A stretch of DNA of 64,000 bases from Algorimicrobium sp002414705. Its GTDB lineage: Bacteria; Bacteroidota; Bacteroidia; Flavobacteriales; Flavobacteriaceae. Under the pieces are notes generated by a model. It saw only the letters and a program-made list of their open reading frames with translations, was not told the DNA's origin and ran no database searches. The stretch covers positions 8,402 through 72,401 of the forward strand of contig CAXAUF010000009.1 in NCBI GenBank assembly GCA_963972425.1, in the 5' to 3' direction. Within the stretch, counting starts at the first letter, position 1; the number at the start of each line of letters is the position of its first letter. Positions 44,573-52,794 of the stretch are shown here, in pieces. The position numbers were made by a program, and so were the translations under genes.

Positions 44573-47488
44573 TTAATCAATAATAGCCTCATAAATCAAT
44601 TCCTGAATATCTGTTCTAATATTTTCTTTAAGCAACGTATTCGATCCTGCATTTGGATAGGTTCTATTTGCTAAAAATACATATACAATTTCTTCTTCGG
44701 GATCTGCCCATGCATAGGTTCCTGTAAAACCTGAATGCCCAAAACTTGTCATGGATACACAGCCACAAGTTGGTCCAGAATCGCCTAATTGAGGTTTATC
44801 AAAACCAACACCACGACGATTATCTTTATCGCAGTAAAAACACGTATTAAACGTATCTAATGTTTTTGTTTTAAAATAGCGCTTTCCACCATAAAAACCT
44901 TTTTGTAAATAGGTTTGCATAATTTTAGCTACGTCATTGGCATTACTAAAAACACCAGCATGACCTCCTACACCACCTTGCATAGCTGCTCCCATATCGT
45001 GAACATAGCCTTGTATTTTTTGGTAACGATAATAATCGTCTATTTCTGAAGGTACTATATTAATATCGCTAAATTTACTATTTGGGTTATATGTGGTGTG
45101 ATTAGCTCCTAAAGATTGATAAAAATGATCCTGAACCAATTCATCTAAACCTTTCTCATAGTATTTTTCTAAATACTTTTTAAGTATATAATACGGTAAA
45201 TCACTGTAACGATAGCGCAAGGTTTTCAATAAATCACTGTCTTTAATAATTTTTTGCATGCTATCTTGATAATCGGCACGCATATATAATTCATTAGCCA
45301 CCTTTACGGTAAATTTTCCGCCGTATTCTTTTCGGTAATATTTTGGGTCTGGCTGTTTATTTGAATCTAAAGTGGCAGAATAGAATGGAATCCACGGATT
45401 TAATCGCGCATAATGCGATAACATTTGTTTTAATGTAATGTTCTTTTTATTGGAGTTGGCATACTCTGGAAGTATTTTTGATAATTTTGTGTCCAAAGTA
45501 ACAATTCCTTTTTCCTCCAACTCCATCAATAATGGTAAGGTTGCCAGAATTTTTGTAAGTGAAGCCACATCATACATGTCATTAAATTTAACAGGTTCTG
45601 CGTTTGCATCATACGTATGTTTTCCAAAGTTTTTACTGTAGATAACTTTACCTTTTCTAGCGACTAGCAACTGAATTCCAGGAGTCATTTTTTCATTAAC
45701 GGCACGTTGGGCAATGGCATCAATTTTATTAAGTTTTTCAGTGCTCATACCTACGCGTTCTGGAATGGCATAGCCTAAACGTGATAAGCTAGACAATGTA
45801 AACCCGTCACCAACCGCAAAACCATTACCAATAGAAACTGGCAATGTACCTTGTGCTTGAACAGCTCCAAATATAATTTGAGCAGAGGTGTCTTGAGAAA
45901 TCGGACTATTTTGATAACTCACCACAAGTCCTTCAACATTTTCCAATGTTTTAACATCCAATAACGCATAGGGTCTAACAAAAACATCGAGAATAACGGT
46001 ATTGGTTCTAGCTATTTCATAAAGCCAAACCAATTCTTTATCTGAAAATTCAAAACTTTTCCACGGATTATCATTAGAGCGGTGAAAACCAATTATGACT
46101 GTGTTATATGCTTTAAGCTTCTCAATAACTTCATCTAAATTATCTCCAACAACCTCATGAACTTTTCCATATTTCTGAAGACCTTGAAGAAAATCTGAAC
46201 CATCATCATCACCTAACTTTATATAGGCAATTTTTTTAGTTTCTAAATTCCGGATTGGTAAAATATCGCCTTTATTTTTTACAACAGTAATGGCATTCTC
46301 CATAAGTTTCTCATAAAGCACATCATCTTCAGGTCTATTTAAATCCGCTACCAAATTTTCTAAATCAACTGGAATAAATTTATTCAGTTCGACTTTATAT
46401 TTCGCTTTCAGTATTTTTTTAACGGAATGCGCTAAACGTTCTTCAGTAATTTCGCCTGAATTATAAGCGTCTCTGATTTTATCAATAGCTTTTGGTACAT
46501 CTTCAGAAATTAATAGAATATCGTTTCCTGCCTGAAAGGCTGCTAAATCAATATCTCCTGGTGTACTGAAATTTGCAACACCTTTCATATTTAAGGCATC
46601 AGTAAAAATAAGACCTTTAAAACCGAGCTTTTCCTTTAAAATATCCGTTATAACGTGTTTAGATAATGAGGTTGGCAAACCGTTTTCTGCTTCTAAAGCA
46701 GGTACATTTAAGTGCGCAACCATAACACTGGAAACGCCTTCTTTTATGAGACGTTTGTATGGATACATTTCAATAGAATCGATACGTTTTATGTCGAAAT
46801 CTATGGTTGGTAGTGCTTTATGAGAATCCGTGTCTGTATCACCATGTCCAGGAAAATGTTTTGCGCTTGATAAAACACCTGCATCGTGCATCCCTTGCAT
46901 AAAAGCTGAAGCTTTTTCCGTTACATTTTCACGATCTTCACCAAAAGAACGGTTTCCAATAATTGGATTTTTAGGGTTGGTATTGATATCAATATCTGGT
47001 GCAAAATTAAAATGCACACCTAGACGCTTACAATGTTCGCCAATATGATAACCAGCTTTTGCCACTAACAAATTATCTTTTATGGCACCAAGCGTCATAT
47101 TCCATGGAAATGCGTACGTTGAATCCAGACGCATACTTAAACCCCATTCCGCATCCATACCTATTAGTAATGGTACTTTAGCTACAGACTGCAAATCATT
47201 ATTAAATCTAGCCTGACTAACCGGATCTCCTTTAGAAAAAATAACACCTCCAATATGATTATTAGTTACCATTTGGCTAATAATATTTTCGTGCATTAAG
47301 TCCTTATTTGAAAAGGCCTGAACCATAAAGAGCTGTCCAATTTTTTCGTCTAAAGTCATGTTTCCATAAATACTATCCACCCATTTAAGTTGTTCTTTAG
47401 CATCAGTTGTTGCTAACGGATCCAAACTTTGAGCTTGAATAAATGACTGTGAAACAATAAAAAGCAATAAAAAAACTAGGAATCGCAT
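44573..47488 (-). CDS. GH3 beta-N-acetylglucosaminidase fused to a beta-lactamase-fold hydrolase (NagZ-AmiE-like)
   Basis: A 971-residue exported fusion (signal peptide about 1-20). The GH3 part has the NagZ-type catalytic loop KHFPGHGDTDTDSH (210-223) and nucleophile Asp297 in FTDALNMKG. After a GH3 C domain, the second half is a serine-beta-lactamase fold with SLTK (Ser643, Lys646), a YSD motif and HSG near the end. In Bacillus, NagZ and the beta-lactamase-like amidase AmiE are separate neighbours that trim muropeptides; here they are one protein. It likely acts in the periplasm in wall turnover. Confidence 0.88.
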   Translation of the reverse strand: MRFLVFLLLFIVSQSFIQAQSLDPLATTDAKEQLKWVDSIYGNMTLDEKIGQLFMVQAFSNKDLMHENIISQMVTNNHIGGVIFSKGDPVSQARFNNDLQSVAKVPLLIGMDAEWGLSMRLDSTYAFPWNMTLGAIKDNLLVAKAGYHIGEHCKRLGVHFNFAPDIDINTNPKNPIIGNRSFGEDRENVTEKASAFMQGMHDAGVLSSAKHFPGHGDTDTDSHKALPTIDFDIKRIDSIEMYPYKRLIKEGVSSVMVAHLNVPALEAENGLPTSLSKHVITDILKEKLGFKGLIFTDALNMKGVANFSTPGDIDLAAFQAGNDILLISEDVPKAIDKIRDAYNSGEITEERLAHSVKKILKAKYKVELNKFIPVDLENLVADLNRPEDDVLYEKLMENAITVVKNKGDILPIRNLETKKIAYIKLGDDDGSDFLQGLQKYGKVHEVVGDNLDEVIEKLKAYNTVIIGFHRSNDNPWKSFEFSDKELVWLYEIARTNTVILDVFVRPYALLDVKTLENVEGLVVSYQNSPISQDTSAQIIFGAVQAQGTLPVSIGNGFAVGDGFTLSSLSRLGYAIPERVGMSTEKLNKIDAIAQRAVNEKMTPGIQLLVARKGKVIYSKNFGKHTYDANAEPVKFNDMYDVASLTKILATLPLLMELEEKGIVTLDTKLSKILPEYANSNKKNITLKQMLSHYARLNPWIPFYSATLDSNKQPDPKYYRKEYGGKFTVKVANELYMRADYQDSMQKIIKDSDLLKTLRYRYSDLPYYILKKYLEKYYEKGLDELVQDHFYQSLGANHTTYNPNSKFSDINIVPSEIDDYYRYQKIQGYVHDMGAAMQGGVGGHAGVFSNANDVAKIMQTYLQKGFYGGKRYFKTKTLDTFNTCFYCDKDNRRGVGFDKPQLGDSGPTCGCVSMTSFGHSGFTGTYAWADPEEEIVYVFLANRTYPNAGSNTLLKENIRTDIQELIYEAIID

Positions 47489-47728
47489 ATAACGAAGGAT
47501 AATTTAAACGGTTAATTAAGACTATGCCAAATTACCAATTTTAGTGAAAAGAAACACAGATTTTAAGATAGATTTATAACGGAACTATTAATAAATTACT
47601 GACGCATAATTTCTTGTCAAATTGAAAGTTGACTGAAATACGATGATATGTGAAATTTAAAAATAGATTTCAATATCCAAACGACATAAATTTGATTCAA
47701 GTATTATTAAAAAAAAGCCAATACTAAT

Positions 47729-48214
47729 TTATTTAACAAAACGAGAATGCCAGCTTTCACTAGCAGGAACTTCCCAATATTCTTTAAATTCAGCAATATT
47801 ATTTACTAAATTATTAAACACAATGGTGTTTTTAGAAACGGCTCTATCTTTTGCCATTTGTCGGAAATCGGTTAAGGTTTTGTAAGCCACAAAATTACCT
47901 TGTTTATAAGACACATTCATTTTATCCATTAAATCCACATCATATTGTTTTTCTAAATCTTGAATAAAATGAACAGATGCATCAATAGAACAACCTGTTG
48001 CCTTATTCACATCCTGATTTAAAGCCAAAACAATAAACCTTTTGTATTCAATAGTATAACCAGCTTGCAAATCGCTTCCGTGCGCTGTCCAGTTTTCAAC
48101 AAAGGTGTTAAGTTTTAATTTAATTTCATCCAATTCGGAATCGGTGAATGTGCGGTTTGCTTGGAATATCCAAACGCGTGATTCGTTCGGTAATGTATTA
48201 AAATCTACTAGCAT
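47729..48214 (-). CDS. Conserved Bacteroidota protein of unknown function, 161 residues
   Basis: A 161-residue soluble protein starting MLVDFNTLPNESRVWIFQANR, with a conserved-looking segment NKATGCSIDASVHFIQDLE. Relatives are sometimes called ABC transporter ATPase, but no Walker A or signature motif is present, so that name is not supported. Its start overlaps the end of the preceding small membrane gene by 17 bases, making it the last member of the long minus-strand group. Confidence 0.75.
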   Translation of the reverse strand: MLVDFNTLPNESRVWIFQANRTFTDSELDEIKLKLNTFVENWTAHGSDLQAGYTIEYKRFIVLALNQDVNKATGCSIDASVHFIQDLEKQYDVDLMDKMNVSYKQGNFVAYKTLTDFRQMAKDRAVSKNTIVFNNLVNNIAEFKEYWEVPASESWHSRFVK

Positions 48215-48413
48215 TATTTTTTTGTTTAGTTTTACTATATACTGTTGTAAGTCCTATAACTGTCCCAAAAGTTAAGAAATAGAATACAAACTGATTTAAA
48301 TTGAAAGGTTTTTTATCCACATAATCAAAACCAGCCATGGCTAACGCAAAAATCAAACCTTGGATGGCACCGGAAATTAATCCTTTTTTGATGTTTTTTG
48401 AATTGAACTTCAT
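48198..48413 (-). CDS. Two-helix small membrane protein, paralogue C (71 residues)
   Basis: The 71-residue product has a short basic N terminus (MKFNSKNIKKG), a first helix ISGAIQGLIFALAMAGFDYV, a short loop and a second helix FVFYFLTFGTVIGLTTVY, then a basic tail. The ISG...FALxMxxFDY pattern matches the 69-residue protein two genes upstream, so they look like paralogues. Its end overlaps the next gene by 17 bases. Function unknown. Confidence 0.65.
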   Translation of the reverse strand: MKFNSKNIKKGLISGAIQGLIFALAMAGFDYVDKKPFNLNQFVFYFLTFGTVIGLTTVYSKTKQKNNASRF

Positions 48414-48418
48414 AACAA

Positions 48419-48595
48419 TTATGTCTTGGTTATTTTGGTCCTAAAAGCAATAGCCATAAAAAAACCTACAAAGACAGCTTGAAAAATATACTTACCAATT
48501 GAAGCTACTTCATTATTATAATAATCAATAATAAACACCGCAAATCCAAAACAAATGGCTGCAATTACAGCAGAAATATAGTTTCCTTTTTTCAC
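48419..48595 (-). CDS. Two-helix small membrane protein, paralogue B (58 residues, GTG start)
   Basis: A frame from GTG 48595 to TAA 48419 encodes VKKGNYISAVIAAICFGFAV, then FIIDYYNNEVASIGK and a second helix IFQAVFVGFFMAIAF with a basic end. It begins on the base after the previous gene's stop and ends 5 bases before the next start, filling the gap exactly. The ISAV...F...DYY pattern mirrors its neighbours. No in-frame ATG is available at the start. Confidence 0.6.
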   Translation of the reverse strand: MKKGNYISAVIAAICFGFAVFIIDYYNNEVASIGKYIFQAVFVGFFMAIAFRTKITKT

Positions 48596-48805
48596 TTATT
48601 TATTACGATTCTGTTCTTCTTTTTTCACCTTCCGGTGCGCCATGTATGCGTTAAAACATCCAAACAACAGAAAATGTAATCCGAATTTTATGATGGATAA
48701 GTCTCTTCCCATAAAATAGTCGAATGCCAACATAACAAGGGCAAACATAATTCCGGAAATGACACCTAATCGTATATAGGTTTTGTTTTTTTCAAAAAAG
48801 CTCAT
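48596..48805 (-). CDS. Two-helix small membrane protein, paralogue A (69 residues)
   Basis: The 69-residue product has N-terminal MSFFEKNKTYIRLG, a first helix VISGIMFALVMLAFDYFMG, a loop RDLSII and a second helix FGLHFLLFGCFNAYMAH, then a charged tail KVKKEEQNRNK. It is 5 bases from the HdrB-like gene. Similarity to the next two small genes suggests local duplication. Confidence 0.65.
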   Translation of the reverse strand: MSFFEKNKTYIRLGVISGIMFALVMLAFDYFMGRDLSIIKFGLHFLLFGCFNAYMAHRKVKKEEQNRNK

Positions 48806-48810
48806 AAATT

Positions 48811-49602
48811 CTATAAATCGTCAGCATTAGCAATTAGTTCGGCAATATCCATAACTTCTATATTTGCTTCTTGATCTTTGGCTTTTACACCATCCGTCAT
48901 CATGGTATTACAAAACGGACAACCAGCAGCAATAATTTCTGGCTTAGTTTCCATGGCTTGTTCTGTACGTTCTACGTTAATTTCTTTATCGCCTTTTTCG
49001 GCATCTTTAAACATTTGCGCACCTCCAGCTCCACAGCATAAACCGCGACTTTTACAGCTTTTCATTTCTACTAATTCGGCATCCAATTTACGGATTAACT
49101 CACGTGGTGCTTCGTAAACACCATTAGCACGACCTAAAAAACAGGGATCATGAAACGTGATTCGTTTACCTTTAAACTGACCACCTTCAATAGTTAAACG
49201 ACCTTCTTCTAACAAGGATTTTAAAAATTGTGTGTGGTGCATAACCTCATATTTACCGCCGAGTTCTGGATACTCATTTTTCATGGTATTAAAACAATGC
49301 GGACAAGTGGTTACAATTTTCTTGATTTCATAAGCATTCATGACTTCAATATTTGTAACGGCTTGCATTTGAAATAGAAATTCGTTTCCACTTCGTTTGG
49401 CAGGATCGCCAGTACAGCCTTCTTCGGACCCTAAAACGGCAAAATCTACGTTTGCTTTGTTAAGGATTCTTACAAATGCTTTAGTTATTTTTTTGGCTCT
49501 ATCATCAAAACTTCCTGCACATCCAACCCAAAATAACACTTCTGGTTGTTTGCCTTCTGCCATATATTCTGCCATAGTTGGCACTTTAAGTTGTTCGCTC
49601 AT
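48811..49602 (-). CDS. HdrB-like CCG-domain Fe-S protein
   Basis: A 263-residue protein with two CCG (cysteine-rich) domains: FWVGCAGSFDDRAKK and TTCPHCFNTMKNEYP in the first, HDPCFLGR, LCCGAGGAQMF and AAGCPFCNTMMTDG in the second. It resembles heterodisulfide reductase subunit B and the LldE/GlcF C-terminal half. The membrane Fe-S gene three positions upstream would be its partner in an electron-transfer complex. I use the ATG at 49602 (MSEQLKVPTMAEYMAEG), 7 bases after the HAD gene stop; longer starts would overlap that gene. Confidence 0.85.
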   Translation of the reverse strand: MSEQLKVPTMAEYMAEGKQPEVLFWVGCAGSFDDRAKKITKAFVRILNKANVDFAVLGSEEGCTGDPAKRSGNEFLFQMQAVTNIEVMNAYEIKKIVTTCPHCFNTMKNEYPELGGKYEVMHHTQFLKSLLEEGRLTIEGGQFKGKRITFHDPCFLGRANGVYEAPRELIRKLDAELVEMKSCKSRGLCCGAGGAQMFKDAEKGDKEINVERTEQAMETKPEIIAAGCPFCNTMMTDGVKAKDQEANIEVMDIAELIANADDL

Positions 49603-49609
49603 AATATTA

Positions 49610-50056
49610 TTATTCATGTTTACCATCGTCAAAAACTTGGATGGTGACTTTTTTATCAACTAAATCTGTAAATTTTCCTTTGTATCGTGTGGCTTTTACC
49701 AAATGGTTATCTATCCAATGATAATTACCACCTCGTGGTTTACCCATTAATAAACTATGAAATTTAAACCCATGTTTGATTAGCCATTTTTCTGTAACCT
49801 CTCTATGGTCCTCGGTTCTGGACGTAAAAAAACAAATTAAATGTCCTTCTTCATACCATTTATTACAAGTTACTAAAGCATCTGGATACGGCTCACAGGT
49901 TCCCATACGTTCAGGTTCTTCATTTGGAACATCTTCCGTAATGGTACCATCAATATCTATTAAATAATTTTTTACGCCTTTTGGTAAAATAGGGCTTACT
50001 TTTTCGCCTGCTTCTACTTTTTCGTGTAATAATTTATCTGCGTCTTCTCGTTTCAT
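49610..50056 (-). CDS. HAD-superfamily phosphatase-like protein
   Basis: The 148-residue protein has the HAD motif I segment NYLIDIDGTITEDVP (both Asp residues present, about 32 and 34) and motif II FFTSRTEDH; a later acidic region may complete the site. It is small with only a minimal cap. Similar flavobacterial entries are labelled phosphoheptose isomerase, but there is no SIS domain. Substrate unknown; it is embedded in the Fe-S/MlaD group with 7- and 12-base gaps. Confidence 0.78.
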   Translation of the reverse strand: MKREDADKLLHEKVEAGEKVSPILPKGVKNYLIDIDGTITEDVPNEEPERMGTCEPYPDALVTCNKWYEEGHLICFFTSRTEDHREVTEKWLIKHGFKFHSLLMGKPRGGNYHWIDNHLVKATRYKGKFTDLVDKKVTIQVFDDGKHE

Positions 50057-50068
50057 CTAGATTGTATT

Positions 50069-50398
50069 TTATTCTCTATTATCTTGAGGTTCGTCCATTA
50101 ACACATCCTCGTTCATTTGTAAAAAATCATCTTTAGCAATACGCAAAATAATAGCGAGTTTCTTTTTACCATTTTCCAGAATATTTTCAGGATCATACCG
50201 TTCATCATAAGCACGACGTAGGGCAGCATAACCAATTCTGGTTGTTTGTTTATCTGAACAATAATCGCAAAAAACAGTTAGCAATTTAATATCCTTTGCT
50301 TCATTATTTTGATAGGTTATTTCCGTGTAAACCTTTATCTGTAAAGAATCTTTTGCATAGCCTTGTGCTTGCATGTTATGTATTCCTAAAAATAACAT
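50069..50398 (-). CDS. Exported protein of unknown function, probable non-standard start
   Basis: From the ATG at 50398 the 109-residue product begins MLFLGIHNMQAQG, a truncated signal sequence. Reading upstream in frame (to 50440) gives ATT AAA AAT TTT..., which encodes KNFSVTYSLLLVAM, completing a normal signal peptide with cleavage after AQA. No in-frame ATG, GTG or TTG is available there, so an ATT or ATC start (50440-50443), or a sequencing change, is likely. The mature part (about 95 residues) has a CDYCSDK motif and no family I recognise. Confidence 0.65.
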   Translation of the reverse strand: MLFLGIHNMQAQGYAKDSLQIKVYTEITYQNNEAKDIKLLTVFCDYCSDKQTTRIGYAALRRAYDERYDPENILENGKKKLAIILRIAKDDFLQMNEDVLMDEPQDNRE

Positions 50399-50465
50399 GG
50401 CAACTAGTAAAAGGCTATATGTTACACTAAAATTTTTAATGATATTTAAATTTATTAAAAAACGA

Positions 50466-51779
50466 CTACTCGTCTTTCCAGTTTAAGCGATCCATTTGAT
50501 TATATGGCCATGGAGCTGCATTGTTTTCAATATTCGTCATCATATTATTTAATTCCGTTGGAGCTGCACTTTGTTCCATAACCAAATAACGACGCATATC
50601 CATAATAATGGAAAGGGGATCAATACTTACAGGACATGCTTCCACACAAGCGTTACAGGATGTACAAGCCCATAATTCTTCGCGTGTTATATAATCGTCT
50701 AATAATTGCTTACCATCGTCTTGAAAAACACCTTTATTAGCATCTATATTTTTTCCAACTTCTTCCAGTCTATCTCGCGTATCCATCATGATTTTACGCG
50801 GCGATAATTTCTTACCTGTTAAATTTGCTGGACATTCACTAGTACAACGTCCACATTCTGTACAGGTATATGCGTTTAATAATTGCACCCAATTTAAATC
50901 TTGAACATCACTAGCGCCAAATTTTGCTGGTACGTCATTTTCATCTTCTTCGGGTGGAGCAGCATAAGGATCGGCATCAGGATCCATCATCATTTTAACC
51001 TCTTTTGTGACTGCCTGTAGATTATCAAGTTGTCCTTTTGGCTTTACTTTACCATAATAGGTGTTTGGAAATGCCAATAAGATATGTAAGTGTTTAGAAA
51101 AATATAAATAATTTAAGAATACTAAAATACCTAAAATATGTAACCACCAAGCCGATCTTTCTATAACAGCCATGGTCGTTTCTGATAAACCATTAAAAAG
51201 TGGTGTGATATATTGACTGATAACATTCCCAGATTCCATAGATTGGAATGGTGCATCTGTAGCGTTCATAATCAGGAACAAGGTCATTAGTACCATTTCA
51301 AAATACAGAATGATATTTCCATCATTTTTGGGCCAACCCGTCATTTCAGGTTTTAAAAACCGTTGTAATTTAATAATGTTTCTACGAATCCAAAAAATCA
51401 CAACCGCTACAAACACTAATGCTGCTAATATTTCAAATGAGCCAATAAGGAAACCATAAACGGAAGTTGGTAATAATTCAGAAAACAACCTGTGTGTTCC
51501 AAAAAGTCCATCTATAATAATCTCAAGAACTTCAATATTAATAATGACAAAACCAACATAAACAATAACGTGTAAAAATCCTGAAACTGGGCGTTTTACC
51601 ATTTTACTTTGGCCTAACGCAATATTAATCATGTTTTTCCAACGTTGTGAAGTATTATCACTCACATCCACATCGTGTCCTAGTTTAATATTACGCAGTA
51701 GTTTTTTGACATTATTAGCAAAATAGCCAATACCAATTATTAAAGCAATTGCAAAAAGTACGTTAGGTATATAATTCAT
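50466..51779 (-). CDS. Membrane-bound Fe-S oxidoreductase (HdrC/E-like)
   Basis: A 437-residue protein with an N-terminal membrane domain of about five helices (residues 5-250, NarI/HdrE-like, with His residues that could hold haem) and a C-terminal ferredoxin domain with two 4Fe-4S motifs, CTECGRCTSECP and CTSCNACVEACP. With the HdrB-like protein encoded downstream it probably forms a quinone-linked electron-transfer module; the donor is unknown. It follows the mlaD-like gene by 12 bases. Confidence 0.85.
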   Translation of the reverse strand: MNYIPNVLFAIALIIGIGYFANNVKKLLRNIKLGHDVDVSDNTSQRWKNMINIALGQSKMVKRPVSGFLHVIVYVGFVIINIEVLEIIIDGLFGTHRLFSELLPTSVYGFLIGSFEILAALVFVAVVIFWIRRNIIKLQRFLKPEMTGWPKNDGNIILYFEMVLMTLFLIMNATDAPFQSMESGNVISQYITPLFNGLSETTMAVIERSAWWLHILGILVFLNYLYFSKHLHILLAFPNTYYGKVKPKGQLDNLQAVTKEVKMMMDPDADPYAAPPEEDENDVPAKFGASDVQDLNWVQLLNAYTCTECGRCTSECPANLTGKKLSPRKIMMDTRDRLEEVGKNIDANKGVFQDDGKQLLDDYITREELWACTSCNACVEACPVSIDPLSIIMDMRRYLVMEQSAAPTELNNMMTNIENNAAPWPYNQMDRLNWKDE

Positions 51780-51791
51780 GGTTGGTTTAGT

Positions 51792-52739
51792 TTATTGTCT
51801 TTCGTCTTCAGGTTTTTCGTACTCGTCTTTATTTTTTCCTCCAAAAACAGACACGTTTACGTAACGTTTTGGATTTAATTTAAAGTCTTGTAATAACTCT
51901 TTAAGTTGTAAGGAAGCCACTTCTAAGTTATTATATAGTTTATCATCTTTGAGTAATTTACCCATAGTGCCTTCGCCTTTTTCTAAATCGTCTAAAAGTG
52001 CATTTACATTGGTTAGTGTCGTATCTAAATTGCCCAGTGTTTTGGAAATATCTGCTTTTTTTAAATCGGAAGAAACAACCGCAAGATCAGAGCTTATGGA
52101 ATCGAAATTTCTAATAACTGACGTTAAATTTGCTTCGTTTTTGGCCACTAAAGAATTAACAGAATTAGACAAGGCGTTAAACGACTTTATAGTTGCGTTT
52201 AACTCGGCAATTGCACTTTTTAATCCAGTGTCTGAATTATCTTCAATTAGACTATTTATACCAATAAGTAAAGTGTCCGCAGATTTTAACGTCGTACCTA
52301 AACCTGAACTTAATTCAGAAAAATTACCAGAGAGCTGATCTACTAGTCCTTTTTCTACTTCGGATTCAAACATAGTACCATCTTGCGCTATATCTGTATC
52401 ATTTGCTGGAATAATGGCAATAGCATTATCACCCAACAATCCAGAAGCATACATGCGAATTTTACTGTTCTTTGATAACTTTAAATCACTATCAACAGAA
52501 AAAATGACACGTGTTTTACTGGTTTCAGGTATATATTTTATTTCTTTAATTTGTCCGACACTATTCCCTTTGATAGTTACAGCGGAAGATGCAGCTAACG
52601 CATTATAATCAAATTCAGTTTGATAAGTATTGGCACTATCCAACAGATTTACTCCTTGTAGGAAATTAATTCCAAAAATAAGAAAGACGATTCCTGAAAT
52701 GACTAATATGGCAGTTTTTACTTCTTTAGATAGTTTCAA
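51792..52739 (-). CDS. MlaD/MCE-domain lipid transport protein
   Basis: The 315-residue protein has one N-terminal anchor helix (about residues 8-26), then an MCE domain (TYQTEFDYNALAASSAVTIKGNSVGQIKEI region, about 38-115) and a long helical C-terminal part, as in MlaD. MCE proteins shuttle phospholipids between membranes. No MlaE permease or MlaF ATPase gene is adjacent, though a lone LolD-like ATPase occurs elsewhere in the window. It is between the amidase gene (55 bases) and the Fe-S gene (12 bases). Confidence 0.88.
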   Translation of the reverse strand: MKLSKEVKTAILVISGIVFLIFGINFLQGVNLLDSANTYQTEFDYNALAASSAVTIKGNSVGQIKEIKYIPETSKTRVIFSVDSDLKLSKNSKIRMYASGLLGDNAIAIIPANDTDIAQDGTMFESEVEKGLVDQLSGNFSELSSGLGTTLKSADTLLIGINSLIEDNSDTGLKSAIAELNATIKSFNALSNSVNSLVAKNEANLTSVIRNFDSISSDLAVVSSDLKKADISKTLGNLDTTLTNVNALLDDLEKGEGTMGKLLKDDKLYNNLEVASLQLKELLQDFKLNPKRYVNVSVFGGKNKDEYEKPEDERQ

Positions 52740-52794
52740 AGCGAGAATATTTGGTTATTAAACAAAATTAGAAATAAATTTAGAAAGAATACCT

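Noticed and set aside
47729..48214. Naming the 161-residue protein an ABC transporter ATPase
   Set aside because: No Walker A, Walker B or LSGGQ-type signature is present; the label in similar entries appears to be a propagated error.
49610..50056. Naming the 148-residue HAD protein phosphoheptose isomerase
   Set aside because: It has HAD motifs and no SIS domain, so the isomerase name is unsupported.
48811..51779. True heterodisulfide reductase of methanogenesis
   Set aside because: Only HdrB- and HdrC/E-like modules are present, in a bacterial context without HdrA; such modules are widely used for other electron transfer.
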